From Photobacterium damselae (GTDB lineage Bacteria > Pseudomonadota > Gammaproteobacteria > Enterobacterales > Vibrionaceae), in NCBI RefSeq assembly GCF_003026815.1, contig NZ_PYOG01000010.1, positions 62,001-126,000 on the forward strand: a stretch of DNA of 64,000 nt. The letters are read 5' to 3'. The stretch's first letter is position 1, and each line of letters opens with the position of its first letter. A program made the translations under genes and the position numbers. Shown piece after piece: positions 36,343-45,163 of the stretch. The notes under the pieces were generated by a model. It worked only from the letters and a program-made list of their open reading frames with translations. It was not told the origin of the DNA and made no database searches.

Positions 36343-36741
36343 ATGAAAGGATTTATTCTAAAAGCGGTAAAAAGCGCAATATTTGCATCCATCGTTGGAA
36401 GTAGCGTGGTATTTGTCGGGATTATTGTCACTATGATACCTCATCACTTACAACAGCTTGCTTGGCTAATGAAAGGGGCTTTAGCTTATTACTTGTTTGC
36501 AGTGGTATGTTCTATCTTAATGCTATTTGTCTTCACACCCATGTATTGGTTATTACGCCAGTTAAAATGGAATAGCTATGCCTTAGTGACGGCTTTTGGT
36601 GTGTTTCAAGTATTCCTCATTTTCCGATTTCAAATTCCAATCAGTGAAATCTATTTCCCTATTGCTGGTGGGATTGTTTTTGCTCTTTTTCATCACCAGT
36701 TTATGACGGTAAACAAGAGACAACACAGATCTCTAATATAA
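36343..36741 (+). CDS. four-helix membrane protein, unknown function
   Basis: A 132-residue protein with four hydrophobic helices at about 9-32, 42-70, 78-95 and 102-120, and short loops. AGGAGTGAGG precedes the ATG. There are no conserved charged residues within the membrane that suggest transport. It is monocistronic. I do not recognise the family. Confidence 0.7.
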   Translation: MKGFILKAVKSAIFASIVGSSVVFVGIIVTMIPHHLQQLAWLMKGALAYYLFAVVCSILMLFVFTPMYWLLRQLKWNSYALVTAFGVFQVFLIFRFQIPISEIYFPIAGGIVFALFHHQFMTVNKRQHRSLI

Positions 36742-36869
36742 AGAATTGATTGTTCATCATAATAATTTCATCGGTCGTCCCTATTGATACAACAGGGTAA
36801 ATGATGTGTTAAAAACGTGTTCCTTTGGGTATGTTTATTGTGAAAGCATAATAAAAAGGAATAATCATT

Positions 36870-37118
36870 ATGAATAACGTGAAACTAACTCAATTTATCG
36901 CAGAGATTTTACGGCTTGAAAATTTCACTCCCAAAGAGTGCGAATTGGAAAATATCAAGAAAGATTTGCTAGCCACTATTGATGCCAAACGTTTTATTAA
37001 TTACAGCATTTTCCGCAATATTGTTGCTGAGCATGTAGTTTCAATAACGAAAACTTGCTTAGATGATCTTGATCGTCACGATCTCTCTCAAGATATTATT
37101 CGTGCAGACATTTTGTAG
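36870..37118 (+). CDS. small unknown helical protein
   Basis: An 82-residue soluble protein, predicted mostly alpha-helical, with three cysteine-poor helices (LTQFIAEILRLE, KDLLATIDAKRFI, ITKTCLDDLDRH). AAAAGGA precedes the ATG. There is no signal or membrane segment and no recognisable domain. It stands alone between the four-helix membrane protein and the DASS transporter. Confidence 0.6.
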   Translation: MNNVKLTQFIAEILRLENFTPKECELENIKKDLLATIDAKRFINYSIFRNIVAEHVVSITKTCLDDLDRHDLSQDIIRADIL

Positions 37119-37337
37119 TGAAAAGAAATAGGCAGGGTAGATTGCTTACTCTGTCTAATATCCTGGTGGTGAATGTATTGTTTGCAGATTAATCTTACAG
37201 GTTATTATTGATGCATAAAAGATATAAAAAATGCTCTTTTATTCCTAAAGCAACCTAAAAACCTTTCCTGTATCACATTATTAATGAAAAATACGCGCTA
37301 ATTATTCACATGAAATACCAACAAGGAATTATGTTGT

Positions 37338-38759
37338 ATGAAATTAGCGTTCAAATGGCCTCAACTCTTAGCCGTAATTGCAGTAACGGCTTTGTTGTAT
37401 AGTCAACTTCCACCTGCGGGTTTATCTACGGAAGGTTATCATCTCGCTCTACTCTTTATCGCAACTATTGCTTCTATTGTATTAAATATTATGCCCACAG
37501 GAGCTATTGCGGTTTTATCTATTGCGGTTTATTGCATTATTTTGCCTGTAGAGCCAACGGGTAAGGCTGCAATTACAGCAGAATTACACGATTTCAATAA
37601 CTCGCTTATTTGGTTAATTGTGATTGCTTTTATGATGGCAAGAGCATTTGCTAAAACGGGGTTAGGTGAGCGCATTTCTCTGGTTCTGCTGAGTAAGTTT
37701 GGCCAATCTTCATTACGAATTGCTTACTGTTTAGGGTTAGCGGATTATATTTTAGCTCCAGCTACTCCAAGTAATACCGCTCGATTTGCGATTACTTCTC
37801 CAATTGCAAACAGCCTAGCAAAAACCATCAATGAGAAAGATCGCAAGCTCGGTGAGTTTTTGATTTCAAATGCATCTGCTATGAATGATGCGTCAGCGGT
37901 TGGATTTAGTACTGCATTTGCAGGTAACCTGGCTCTTATTGGAATTGCATCAACATTGCTGGGTATTAACCTTACATTTGGTACTTGGGTTACGTATCTA
38001 TTGGTACCTTCTCTTTGTCTATTTTTAGTAATTCCATTTGTGCTTTATCTGTTTATCTCACCGGATACAAAGCAAACACCAGAAGCACCCGTTTTTGCAA
38101 AAGAAAAACTCAAACAATTGGGACGAATTTCGATTCCAGAACTGATGTTGGCTATCATTTTTGTCGCTCTTGTTGTTATGTGGATATTTGGCGCGGCATT
38201 AAATCTAAACGCAACCGGTGCCGCTTTTATTGGCTTGTCAGCTATGTTGATGCTGGGTGTATTAAGCTGGGACGATATTAAAGCGGAAAAAGGGGCATGG
38301 GACACCTTAATTTGGTTTTCTGTATTGATGGGTATGGCAAACCATTTAAGAAGTTTAGGGGTAGTGAAATGGCTAGGGACCAATGTCTCTGATTTCTTGT
38401 CATCGGCTATGCATGGCGCATCTCCAACCATATTCTTACTGGTATTGATGCTATTTTTCTTACTGACTTCTTATCTGTTCGCTTCTGGCACAGCTAAAGT
38501 TGTTGCGCTTGGTGGGGTTATTATTGGCTCATTACTTACCTTAGGGGTTCAACCTATGATTGCACTTCTTTCTGTAGCTGGGGTTATGAACATCGGTTGT
38601 AATCTGACAACGTATTCTCATGCGCGAAATCCATTAGCTATGGGCTACGGTTACCATACTCCAGGGAAATGGATGGTAAATGGTTTGGTGATTTGTGGTA
38701 CTGGGTTTGTACTATTTATGCTAACGGGCTTAATTTGGTGGCACTTGCTAGGGGTTTAA
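37338..38759 (+). CDS. DASS-family (divalent anion:Na+ symporter) transporter
   Basis: A 473-residue membrane protein with about eleven to twelve helices. The paired substrate-site motifs of the CitT/TtdT-type DASS family are visible: APATPSNTARFA with Ser-Asn-Thr at about 140, and LFASGTAKVVALGGVII in the second half. The first re-entrant loop region reads FNNSLIWLIVIAFMMARAFAKTGLG, the Na+ symporter signature area. Such carriers move C4-dicarboxylates, citrate or 2-oxoglutarate with Na+ or by exchange. The specific substrate is not clear. It is monocistronic with a strong terminator. Confidence 0.85.
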   Translation: MKLAFKWPQLLAVIAVTALLYSQLPPAGLSTEGYHLALLFIATIASIVLNIMPTGAIAVLSIAVYCIILPVEPTGKAAITAELHDFNNSLIWLIVIAFMMARAFAKTGLGERISLVLLSKFGQSSLRIAYCLGLADYILAPATPSNTARFAITSPIANSLAKTINEKDRKLGEFLISNASAMNDASAVGFSTAFAGNLALIGIASTLLGINLTFGTWVTYLLVPSLCLFLVIPFVLYLFISPDTKQTPEAPVFAKEKLKQLGRISIPELMLAIIFVALVVMWIFGAALNLNATGAAFIGLSAMLMLGVLSWDDIKAEKGAWDTLIWFSVLMGMANHLRSLGVVKWLGTNVSDFLSSAMHGASPTIFLLVLMLFFLLTSYLFASGTAKVVALGGVIIGSLLTLGVQPMIALLSVAGVMNIGCNLTTYSHARNPLAMGYGYHTPGKWMVNGLVICGTGFVLFMLTGLIWWHLLGV

Positions 38760-38766
38760 TTGGTAC

Positions 38767-38801
38767 AAGGAGCCTTTAGAAGATAGAGGCTCCTTGGTTT
38801 T
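38767..38801 (+). terminator. rho-independent terminator
   Basis: AAGGAGCCT (38767-38775) pairs with AGGCTCCTT (38787-38795) and is followed by GGTTTTTAG, just past the DASS gene. Confidence 0.85.
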
Positions 38802-38824
38802 TAGCATAGCGGAAATGCGCGGGG

Positions 38825-39112
38825 TTATTTATCAAAAGAAATAGGAACGACAATCGCTGATTGCTTTCTAATATCACACCATGAGAGGAGTTGTCGGTAA
38901 TGGTGTTTGAGTAAATAGATAAGTGTAAAATTAATCACGCCAACCCATTGACATAAGGCGCTATCGGTTGTGGTTGCAGTAGGATCGAACAAGAGCAACA
39001 TTCCAATAAAAACCAGCAGTAAATTAAGGAGCTGTACGATAAAATAGCTTAAAGAGAAAAACGGTTTAAAAGTGATTAAAAGAGTAAATAATCTTGCTTT
39101 TATCTGTTTCAT
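38825..39112 (-). CDS. small two-helix membrane protein
   Basis: A 95-residue protein starting at ATG. Two hydrophobic segments (about 8-45, and 58-70 around VGVINFTLIYLL) are followed by a basic tail that ends FDK. It is convergent with the DASS gene and lies 35 bp downstream of the beta-barrel-like gene on the same strand, so the two may be cotranscribed. I do not recognise a family. Confidence 0.6.
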   Translation of the reverse strand: MKQIKARLFTLLITFKPFFSLSYFIVQLLNLLLVFIGMLLLFDPTATTTDSALCQWVGVINFTLIYLLKHHYRQLLSWCDIRKQSAIVVPISFDK

Positions 39113-39147
39113 ATCAGCTCCTTAGTCCTAAAAATGGATTAAGTATT

Positions 39148-40227
39148 TTATTCTTCGTCGTCTTTTATTCGTTTTTTGTACGGCGTTGGAATAGTCCTTA
39201 ACAGTTGATCCATCTTACGGTTTTTAGAAAACAAAATTTCTAACTCAAGCCACACTCCTGGATTTATATGGTGGTTATGCTCACGAGGAAATTCAATTTG
39301 TGGCGTAAGCGTTGTATATAACCAATTTTTGTATAAATTTCGTTTCCAACTAGCACTTAGCCATATATTTGATACTTTCTTGAGCTCATCGGTTTCCGAG
39401 CTAATCCCCACCGAATATTCCATCAAATTCCGTCGCGATACCCGATCAAAATAGGTAAAGGTCTGAACCAATTCCCAAGTATCGTCATTTTCTAAATACT
39501 GGGCACTCGATGCTGATTTAAATATTTGGCTATGGTCTTCTTTAAAAGCATAGTAAAAATCCAACTCAGTAAGAGAGCCAGGTCCTTTTGAATGGTAATA
39601 GAAAAGCTCTTGTTTGAAACGAGAAGTCCAGTTATCGCTTAAAGCATCAACTCGACGAATATCGGCTCTTACAAAAGGGTCAAGGGGGAAGCGGAATTTA
39701 ATGCCGACATCAAAATTAGTTTTCCAACTACCAAAGTAAAGATCTTGCAATCGAACCCCACCAACCGCTTCGCTAAAAGAGCTGGTTCCATTTGTTGGTG
39801 TATTTCGCTGTTTACTTTCTAATGAATCAAAATCATCAGGGTCTGTTTCCAGAATCAAATTCCAGTCTTGTTTGGTATGGGGTAGATCAACTTTTAAGGA
39901 AGCCCGAGTATCAAATTCAAATTTATCACGATAGCTATAACTTGGTGTTAGACGAATTTTTAAATAACTATTATTGATGAGTTCTTCTTCATCCTCATCT
40001 TTAGCCATTGAATGATCGAGATAGCTACTCACATCATGAACTTGCTCTGAAATGGTGCTTTGTCCCACTTCTACCCATTCTGGAATGGTAATATCTTGCT
40101 CTGCTTCAGTTGATAATGGTTGGGCGTAGTTAGCAGAAGAATAGATAAGACACAAAGGTAAGCTCAGCCAGAATTGCCGCCTGCTTTTATTGTTGCCCCT
40201 CAACGTGGTGTGATCTCCATACACCAT
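39148..40227 (-). CDS. exported outer-membrane beta-barrel-like protein
   Basis: A protein of about 359 residues from the ATG at 40227, where GGAGAG stands four bases upstream; the frame is open to 40302. A basic stretch and a hydrophobic leader (RRQFWLSLPLCLIYSSANYA) precede the mature part. The mature sequence alternates aromatic and polar residues in amphipathic strands (YLKIRLTPSYSYRDKFEF, DVGIKFRFPLDPFVRADI, LMEYSVGISSETDELKK), ending in a strand-rich region and a basic tail KRIKDDEE. This is typical of outer-membrane barrels of about twelve strands. The leader is long and unusual. The specific family and function are unknown. Confidence 0.65.
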   Translation of the reverse strand: MVYGDHTTLRGNNKSRRQFWLSLPLCLIYSSANYAQPLSTEAEQDITIPEWVEVGQSTISEQVHDVSSYLDHSMAKDEDEEELINNSYLKIRLTPSYSYRDKFEFDTRASLKVDLPHTKQDWNLILETDPDDFDSLESKQRNTPTNGTSSFSEAVGGVRLQDLYFGSWKTNFDVGIKFRFPLDPFVRADIRRVDALSDNWTSRFKQELFYYHSKGPGSLTELDFYYAFKEDHSQIFKSASSAQYLENDDTWELVQTFTYFDRVSRRNLMEYSVGISSETDELKKVSNIWLSASWKRNLYKNWLYTTLTPQIEFPREHNHHINPGVWLELEILFSKNRKMDQLLRTIPTPYKKRIKDDEE

Positions 40228-40430
40228 AGATCTCTCCATAATACATATAGTTATTTTTATCTGTAAGGTATTAAATTCAGTATAGGAAGAGTTATTAGTC
40301 AATCACAATTTTAATTCGTGAATTTGCGAGATTATCCCGAAGATACAAACAGTAATTACAACTTAATTCAGCCATTTTATCTTTTGATGGAATAATTTGT
40401 CCTCAAGAGAATAAAAGTCTAACTACACTT

Positions 40431-40493
40431 ATATCCAAGTAACTTGAATTAGTGACATTGACCTAAACCTACAGATTGAAGTCACTTAGGTAT
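40431..40493. repeat. palindromic intergenic repeat, copy 1
   Basis: The arm at 40431-40449 and the complement of the arm at 40475-40493 agree in 15 of 19 bases. The right arm, read as ATACCTAAGTGACTTCAAT, matches the copy near 46856 in 18 of 19 bases, so the two belong to one repeat family of small palindromic elements. Confidence 0.65.
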
Positions 40494-40523
40494 CATTTAT
40501 TGCGTCGAGAAGAGAGTACGATT

Positions 40524-40790
40524 ATGAACTCATTAGAGATCGCAAGTATCAAGCGAGATTTGTCGGGACAAGTTGAAACGGTATTTGATGAATTGGAGCA
40601 AGAAAACAATGGATTGCCTACATTAGAAGAGTTTCGAGCAAGGTTTGCATCATGTGTTGATGATTATTTAGAGAATCTCCCTATATCTCCGGTAGAGCAT
40701 CTAGAATACCGTGATAAATTGGAACAAGCGTTGTGGGTTGCGGCGAATGAATTAGAAGCTGAATTGCGCCAATTAAAAGAAGAGTCGTAA
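40524..40790 (+). CDS. small acidic helical protein, unknown
   Basis: An 88-residue protein from the ATG at 40524 (AGAGAG upstream); the frame is open to 40476 but includes a repeat-derived stretch. It is acidic and helical (QVETVFDELEQENNGL, EYRDKLEQALWVAANELEAE) with no signal peptide. There is no recognised domain. It precedes the acyl-CoA gene by 143 bp and is probably separate. Confidence 0.6.
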   Translation: MNSLEIASIKRDLSGQVETVFDELEQENNGLPTLEEFRARFASCVDDYLENLPISPVEHLEYRDKLEQALWVAANELEAELRQLKEES

Positions 40791-40933
40791 AGGAGTGTGA
40801 TCTTGCTACAAAAGTAGAGATAACTTGAATATAGTTATGAAAACTCTGTTTACACAAACAAAATTAAAAACAGTGTACTATGTTCTATATAATTAATTAC
40901 TGGTTCATTATCGATTCTTAGGGGAAGAGGATC

Positions 40934-42076
40934 ATGGAAAAAGGAAGGATCCTAGTATCGTATATTGAGTGTAAAACGGGTAACAAAATAGGGGTATTAA
41001 CATTAGATAACCCTAACTCACTCAATGCATTAAATTATGACATGCTAGTAGCAATTAAAGCGCAACTTCAACAGTGGGAAAGTGATCCTGAGGTTGTCTG
41101 TGTTTTTATTGATTCGGTTGACGACAACGCTTTTTGCGCTGGTGGGGATATCCGAGAGATGTATCGCGCTATGGCTGATCATAGTGATGATGTTACTCAG
41201 CTGTTATTTACTCAATATTTTACAGCTGAATACAGTTGTGATTATGAGGTTAATTGTTGCTCTAAACCGGTCATTGCTTGGGGGCATGGTTTAGTCATGG
41301 GCGGCGGGATGGGCATTTATATGGCTGCAGACTACCGCATTGTGACAGAGAATTCACAATTAGCGATGCCTGAAGTGCGTATTGGACTATATCCTGATGT
41401 GGGGGCAACCTATTTTTTAAGTCAGTTGCCATCGGGTGTTGGCTTATTCTTAGGTCTAACCGGTTGTCGCGTCAATGCTAGCGATGCGCTGTTTCTGGGT
41501 ATGGCAAATGCCTTTATACGTAAAGAACAAAAAGAACAGTTTATTGCGACGTTACAACAAATCTCATGGCGCTCTGATATTACACAAGAAGCTCAGAATG
41601 AAAACCATCAACATATTGAGTCACAATTATCAATATTAAGTGAAGAGAACGCAGCTGTTTATCCTGCGAGTCAAATGGTTCCCTATCTGCCACAGATACA
41701 AGCAGCATGTCACCATGGCGATCTCAATATTGTTGCAGAGCAGATTTTAGCTATCGATGGACTTGGCCCATGGCTTGAAGAGGCTAAGCAAGGGTTAAGA
41801 GATGGTAGCCCAATTTCTGCTCATATCTGTTTTCGTCAATTGACGCAGTATAACCACATATCATTGGCTGAGAGTTATCGGCTAGATTTAGGGCTCTCTA
41901 TTCGTTGTGGGTTATTAGGTGAGTTTCAAGAAGGCGTTCGAGCAAAATTAATAGATAAAGATCAATGTCCTAATTGGCGCTATAAATCATTAAAAGAGGT
42001 TGATTCATCCCTCATAGATACGCTTTTTGAGCCATTATGGCTTGCTGATGATCATCCATTTTCAAGTTTTAAATAA
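40934..42076 (+). CDS. enoyl-CoA hydratase/3-hydroxyisobutyryl-CoA hydrolase-like protein
   Basis: A 380-residue crotonase-superfamily enzyme. The first oxyanion-hole loop is CAGGDIREMY, and the second is GLVMGGGMGIYMAADYRIVTE, followed by MPEVRIGLYPDVGATYFLSQLP, the 3-hydroxyisobutyryl-CoA hydrolase (HIBCH) pattern. The extra C-terminal region of about 120 residues is also HIBCH-like. It would hydrolyse a branched 3-hydroxyacyl-CoA in valine breakdown, or act on a related thioester. GGGGAAGAGG precedes the ATG. An SDR gene follows after 20 bp, forming an operon. The class is firm; the substrate is an inference. Confidence 0.85.
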   Translation: MEKGRILVSYIECKTGNKIGVLTLDNPNSLNALNYDMLVAIKAQLQQWESDPEVVCVFIDSVDDNAFCAGGDIREMYRAMADHSDDVTQLLFTQYFTAEYSCDYEVNCCSKPVIAWGHGLVMGGGMGIYMAADYRIVTENSQLAMPEVRIGLYPDVGATYFLSQLPSGVGLFLGLTGCRVNASDALFLGMANAFIRKEQKEQFIATLQQISWRSDITQEAQNENHQHIESQLSILSEENAAVYPASQMVPYLPQIQAACHHGDLNIVAEQILAIDGLGPWLEEAKQGLRDGSPISAHICFRQLTQYNHISLAESYRLDLGLSIRCGLLGEFQEGVRAKLIDKDQCPNWRYKSLKEVDSSLIDTLFEPLWLADDHPFSSFK

Positions 42077-42096
42077 TTTATCTTCAGAGGATATTT

Positions 42097-42855
42097 ATGG
42101 AGATTCAAGATCGTGTTGTTATTGTGACAGGGGCTGGTCAAGGCCTTGGTCAGATGATTGCGGTTAATTTAGCAGAGCAAGGTGCTCAATTAGCGCTGAT
42201 TGATGTTAATGAGGCCGCCTTACGCATCACTCAGGATCAATGTCATTTGCTCAATAGTAAGGCAATGATCTATACCGCTGATGTGAGTAATGAACAAGAA
42301 GTTGAAGAAGCTTTTCAGCATATTGTTGAAGACTTTGGTCATATTGATGTCTTGATTAATAACGCAGGTGTTATTAATGATGGTCTGCTGGTTTGTAAAC
42401 GAGATGGTGTGATCCGCAAGATGCCATTAAGTCAATATCAGAAGGTGATGGATATTAATGCCACTGGCTCTTTCTTGTGCGGACGTGAAGCTGCTGCTCA
42501 TATGATTGAGCACGATACTCATGGTGTCATCATTAATATCTCTAGCGTGGCTCGTGCTGGTAATGTGGGGCAAACAAATTATTCAGCATCTAAAGCGGCA
42601 GTCGCGGCAATGACAGTTACTTGGGCAAAAGAGTTAGCTCGATACCAGATTCGTGTTGCAGCTGTAGCTCCTGGTGTGATTGATACACCTATGATTGAGC
42701 AGATGAAGCAAGAAGCTTTAGAGCGCTTAGAAAAAAATGTTCCGGCTGGTCGTGTAGGCAACGCTGAAGAAGTAGGGCATGCACTTAAATTTATTCTTGA
42801 GAATGACTACTTTACAGGGCGTATTCTTGAAATTGATGGTGGTCTTCGCATTTAA
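42097..42855 (+). CDS. SDR-family NAD(P)-dependent oxidoreductase
   Basis: A 252-residue short-chain dehydrogenase. The cofactor motif is VTGAGQGLGQ (TGxxxGxG), the structural NNAG is in LINNAGV, and the catalytic Ser-Tyr-Lys set is in NISSVA and YSASKAAVAAM. The acidic residue after the second strand (LIDVNE) suggests NAD preference. Its position after an acyl-CoA hydrolase-like gene suggests oxidation of a 3-hydroxyacid or 3-hydroxyacyl-CoA. AGAGGA precedes the ATG. A strong terminator follows. Confidence 0.88.
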   Translation: MEIQDRVVIVTGAGQGLGQMIAVNLAEQGAQLALIDVNEAALRITQDQCHLLNSKAMIYTADVSNEQEVEEAFQHIVEDFGHIDVLINNAGVINDGLLVCKRDGVIRKMPLSQYQKVMDINATGSFLCGREAAAHMIEHDTHGVIINISSVARAGNVGQTNYSASKAAVAAMTVTWAKELARYQIRVAAVAPGVIDTPMIEQMKQEALERLEKNVPAGRVGNAEEVGHALKFILENDYFTGRILEIDGGLRI

Positions 42856-42907
42856 TCGTATTGATTGAGTATTTGCTGGCTGCAATTGACAATCGGTAGA
42901 CCAAACA

Positions 42908-42950
42908 AAAATGCCGTTATCTCTTTGTTGAGGGATAACGGCATTTTTTG
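42908..42950. terminator. bidirectional terminator
   Basis: ATGCCGTTATC (42911-42921) pairs with GATAACGGCAT (42934-42944), flanked by A and T runs, between the SDR gene and the convergent small membrane peptide. Confidence 0.92.
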
Positions 42951-42964
42951 TATTACAGCAATGA

Positions 42965-43075
42965 TTAGCTATGACCACCAAACAGCATGGTAACTGCCAT
43001 AACCGCACCTAAGACAAGCATTGCCATTGATACGATATAAGCAAACTTTGCCATGTAAGGATAGATTTTATCCAT
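42965..43075 (-). CDS. 36-residue membrane peptide
   Basis: A small gene. ATG at 43075 with GAGGAG well placed upstream gives MDKIYPYMAKFAYIVSMAML and then VLGAVMAVTMLFGGHS, one transmembrane helix of about 22 residues. It ends just before the terminator. It lies 35 bp downstream of yibL on the same strand, so the two may be cotranscribed. The good ribosome-binding site supports it as real. No family is recognised. Confidence 0.65.
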   Translation of the reverse strand: MDKIYPYMAKFAYIVSMAMLVLGAVMAVTMLFGGHS

Positions 43076-43109
43076 TGAGTGATCTCCTCATTAGTGTAAA
43101 TGATTAGGC

Positions 43110-43466
43110 TTAGAATGGTTGTGGTGCGTAACCTGTTACTTCTTTTAAGCCCATGCTACGGCCAAGCGCTGTCATTGGGTGAACAACTACAAGTCCCTTA
43201 ACTGATTTTTTCAGTTTACCCATATCTGCTTGCTCTTGCTTAGTTAGCGCACGGTGGAAAGACAGTGATTTAGCATCTTTACTTTGTGTGGTCACTTTTG
43301 CAGAACGACGATGCTTAACGTTTTGAATCTTTTTACGAAGCTTCTCGATCTCATCTCTAAACTGTTTGATGATCACATCATCATTACGCGAGATAGCTGC
43401 CGCAAGTTTACGCTGACACTTATCCATACGGTTGTTTAGACTTTGAAGCTCTTGGTTTAAATTCAT
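43110..43466 (-). CDS. yibL: YibL family ribosome-associated protein
   Basis: A 118-residue basic coiled-coil protein. The C-terminal part, FHRALTKQEQADMGKLKKS followed by VKGLVVVHPMTALGRSMGLK, is nearly identical to E. coli YibL (DUF2810). The N-terminal 60 residues are a Lys/Arg-rich coiled coil (DEIEKLRKKIQNVKHRR). E. coli YibL has been found with ribosomal particles; its role is not settled. It starts at ATG. The identification is firm by motif and length (E. coli 120). Confidence 0.93.
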   Translation of the reverse strand: MNLNQELQSLNNRMDKCQRKLAAAISRNDDVIIKQFRDEIEKLRKKIQNVKHRRSAKVTTQSKDAKSLSFHRALTKQEQADMGKLKKSVKGLVVVHPMTALGRSMGLKEVTGYAPQPF

Positions 43467-43581
43467 TGGATTACCTTTAACTATAAGATCGCTATCTACT
43501 GTTCTCTAATAGATAGAATACCGCTAGTATAACCTATCTTATTGACTCTGCGCATGCTCTATAAAAAAGGAAATCGCGAAT

Positions 43582-43917
43582 ATGGCAAATAATGTTCATG
43601 AATTTTGTGTTGTTATGACCACTTATGCCGATGAAAACGTTGGGAAACAGTTAATTCATGCATTGATTGAAAAAAGATTGGCGGCTTGTATTCAGTCAAA
43701 ACAAGTTGAAAGTCATTACCATTGGCAGGGAAAAGTATGTTGTGACATTGAAACACAGCTAATGATTAAGACTAAAACAGCGCTATTTGATCAAGTAGAA
43801 GCTGAGATCAAAGCGATACATGATTATGAGACTCCAGAAGTCATTGCATTGCCTATAACAGCAGGCTCTCAAGATTATTTGGATTGGATTTCAACTGAAT
43901 GTAAGAAAATTGACTGA
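43582..43917 (+). CDS. cutA: CutA1 divalent-ion tolerance protein
   Basis: A 111-residue protein of the CutA trimer family. The signature is KRLAACIQS followed by VESHYHWQGKV and a C-terminal HDYETPEVIALPITAGSQDYLDWI. The length is normal. The family is linked to copper and other divalent-ion tolerance, but its molecular role is still debated. AAGGAAA precedes the ATG, and the gene is monocistronic. Confidence 0.93.
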   Translation: MANNVHEFCVVMTTYADENVGKQLIHALIEKRLAACIQSKQVESHYHWQGKVCCDIETQLMIKTKTALFDQVEAEIKAIHDYETPEVIALPITAGSQDYLDWISTECKKID

Positions 43918-44074
43918 TTTATGTGATGATGCTTTGATTTTTAGGTTGTGATTAGGTAAAAAGAATCTATCACTTTTTTCACGGATTGAATCATTAAGTG
44001 ATAAAAGACATGAACGTCTTGAATCCCATTGCGGTTCTTACTTAATGACAACAAGTTTAACATGGAAGTTAACT

Positions 44075-45094
44075 ATGCAACCAATTACCAATTATCAAGC
44101 TCTTTCCTTGCAAGATTCTGAACTGCGAGTGCGTTATAACGATGTCACTCGTGGGGTTTATTTTATTGGAACAACCCCACCCAAAACCAGCACTGATTTA
44201 TCAGATGTCGATGGTATTGCCGATAAACTTGTTGATCGTATTAAAGATCTCGCATTTGATGGCCTTATTGTTTATGACATCCAGGATGAAGGCTCTCGTA
44301 TCAGTAAACCGAGGCCATTTCCTTTTAAATCAACGCATGATCCTCGCTATTATTCCTCATTGCTAAATAAAAAAACTGGACGTCCAGTTATTACCTATAA
44401 AAGTGTGGTGCAATCAGAGCCCGAAGTTTTTAACCAATGGCTTAATGAGGCATGGGAGCAGTATCAAGTTCGCGATATTGTGCTGGTGGGAAGCCCATCA
44501 ACACAGAACCAAGTTTCACTCCCGTTACATGAAGCATATAAAACCATTGCTGATAATGAGCATCCATTTTTTACGGGTGGAATTATGATTGCAGAGCGTC
44601 ATGCTAAAAAGGGGAATGAACACCAGCGCTTGATAGAGAAATATCAGCAAGGATGTAACTTTTTTATCTCGCAAGCCATTTATGATACGCAAGCAACTAT
44701 CGACCTTTTGACTCGATATGCAATTGAATGCCAAGAGAAAGGGTTAAAGCCGCAGCGTATTATTCTTACCTTTTCTCCGTGTGGAAGTGCTAAAACGTTA
44801 GAGTTTATTGAGTGGTTAGGGGTAAGCGTACCTGAAGCAACCAGCTTACGAATTCTTAATGCGGATAACCCATTACATGAATCGATTAAAATGTGCTGCA
44901 ACAGTTTAAACCAAATATTAGAAGCGGTTGTGGAGTACGATTTACCATTGGGGTTAAATATTGAGAGTTTAACTAATCGAAAAGAAGAGATAGAAGGTTC
45001 TATTTTGCTGTATAAACTCTTGCGTTCAACAATGGACATGTATTTAGCACAGCATGAATTTAGAAAGCAGCAGGGGCTTAAAAAAGCGTTTTAA
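44075..45094 (+). CDS. methylenetetrahydrofolate reductase-like TIM-barrel protein
   Basis: A 339-residue protein from the ATG at 44075, which has GGAAG six bases upstream; an ATG at 44045 gives ten more residues. The pattern fits the MTHFR/MetF barrel: GVYFIGTTPPKTSTDL near the N-terminus, PVITYKSVVQ, DIVLVGSPS, and GGIMIAERHAKKGNEHQRLIEK then GCNFFISQAIYD. The last two correspond to the GxYPExHP and ADFFITQ regions of MetF. FAD binding and the substrate are not certain, since key residues differ from MetF. It is probably a folate- or flavin-linked paralogue. A terminator follows. Confidence 0.65.
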   Translation: MQPITNYQALSLQDSELRVRYNDVTRGVYFIGTTPPKTSTDLSDVDGIADKLVDRIKDLAFDGLIVYDIQDEGSRISKPRPFPFKSTHDPRYYSSLLNKKTGRPVITYKSVVQSEPEVFNQWLNEAWEQYQVRDIVLVGSPSTQNQVSLPLHEAYKTIADNEHPFFTGGIMIAERHAKKGNEHQRLIEKYQQGCNFFISQAIYDTQATIDLLTRYAIECQEKGLKPQRIILTFSPCGSAKTLEFIEWLGVSVPEATSLRILNADNPLHESIKMCCNSLNQILEAVVEYDLPLGLNIESLTNRKEEIEGSILLYKLLRSTMDMYLAQHEFRKQQGLKKAF

Positions 45095-45114
45095 TTATAT
45101 TGTGAGTCATGAAA

Positions 45115-45143
45115 AAAGAGCCTGCTATCTGCAGGCTCTTTCA
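45115..45143. terminator. bidirectional terminator
   Basis: AAAGAGCCTGC (45115-45125) pairs perfectly with GCAGGCTCTTT (45131-45141) between two convergent genes. Confidence 0.9.
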
Positions 45144-45163
45144 GTATGAATAGGTAAGACTAC

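Noticed and set aside
44008..44025. MetJ-box-like sequence (GAACGTCT) upstream of the MTHFR-like gene
   Set aside because: Only one of two required tandem boxes resembles AGACGTCT; a single 8-base match is expected by chance.
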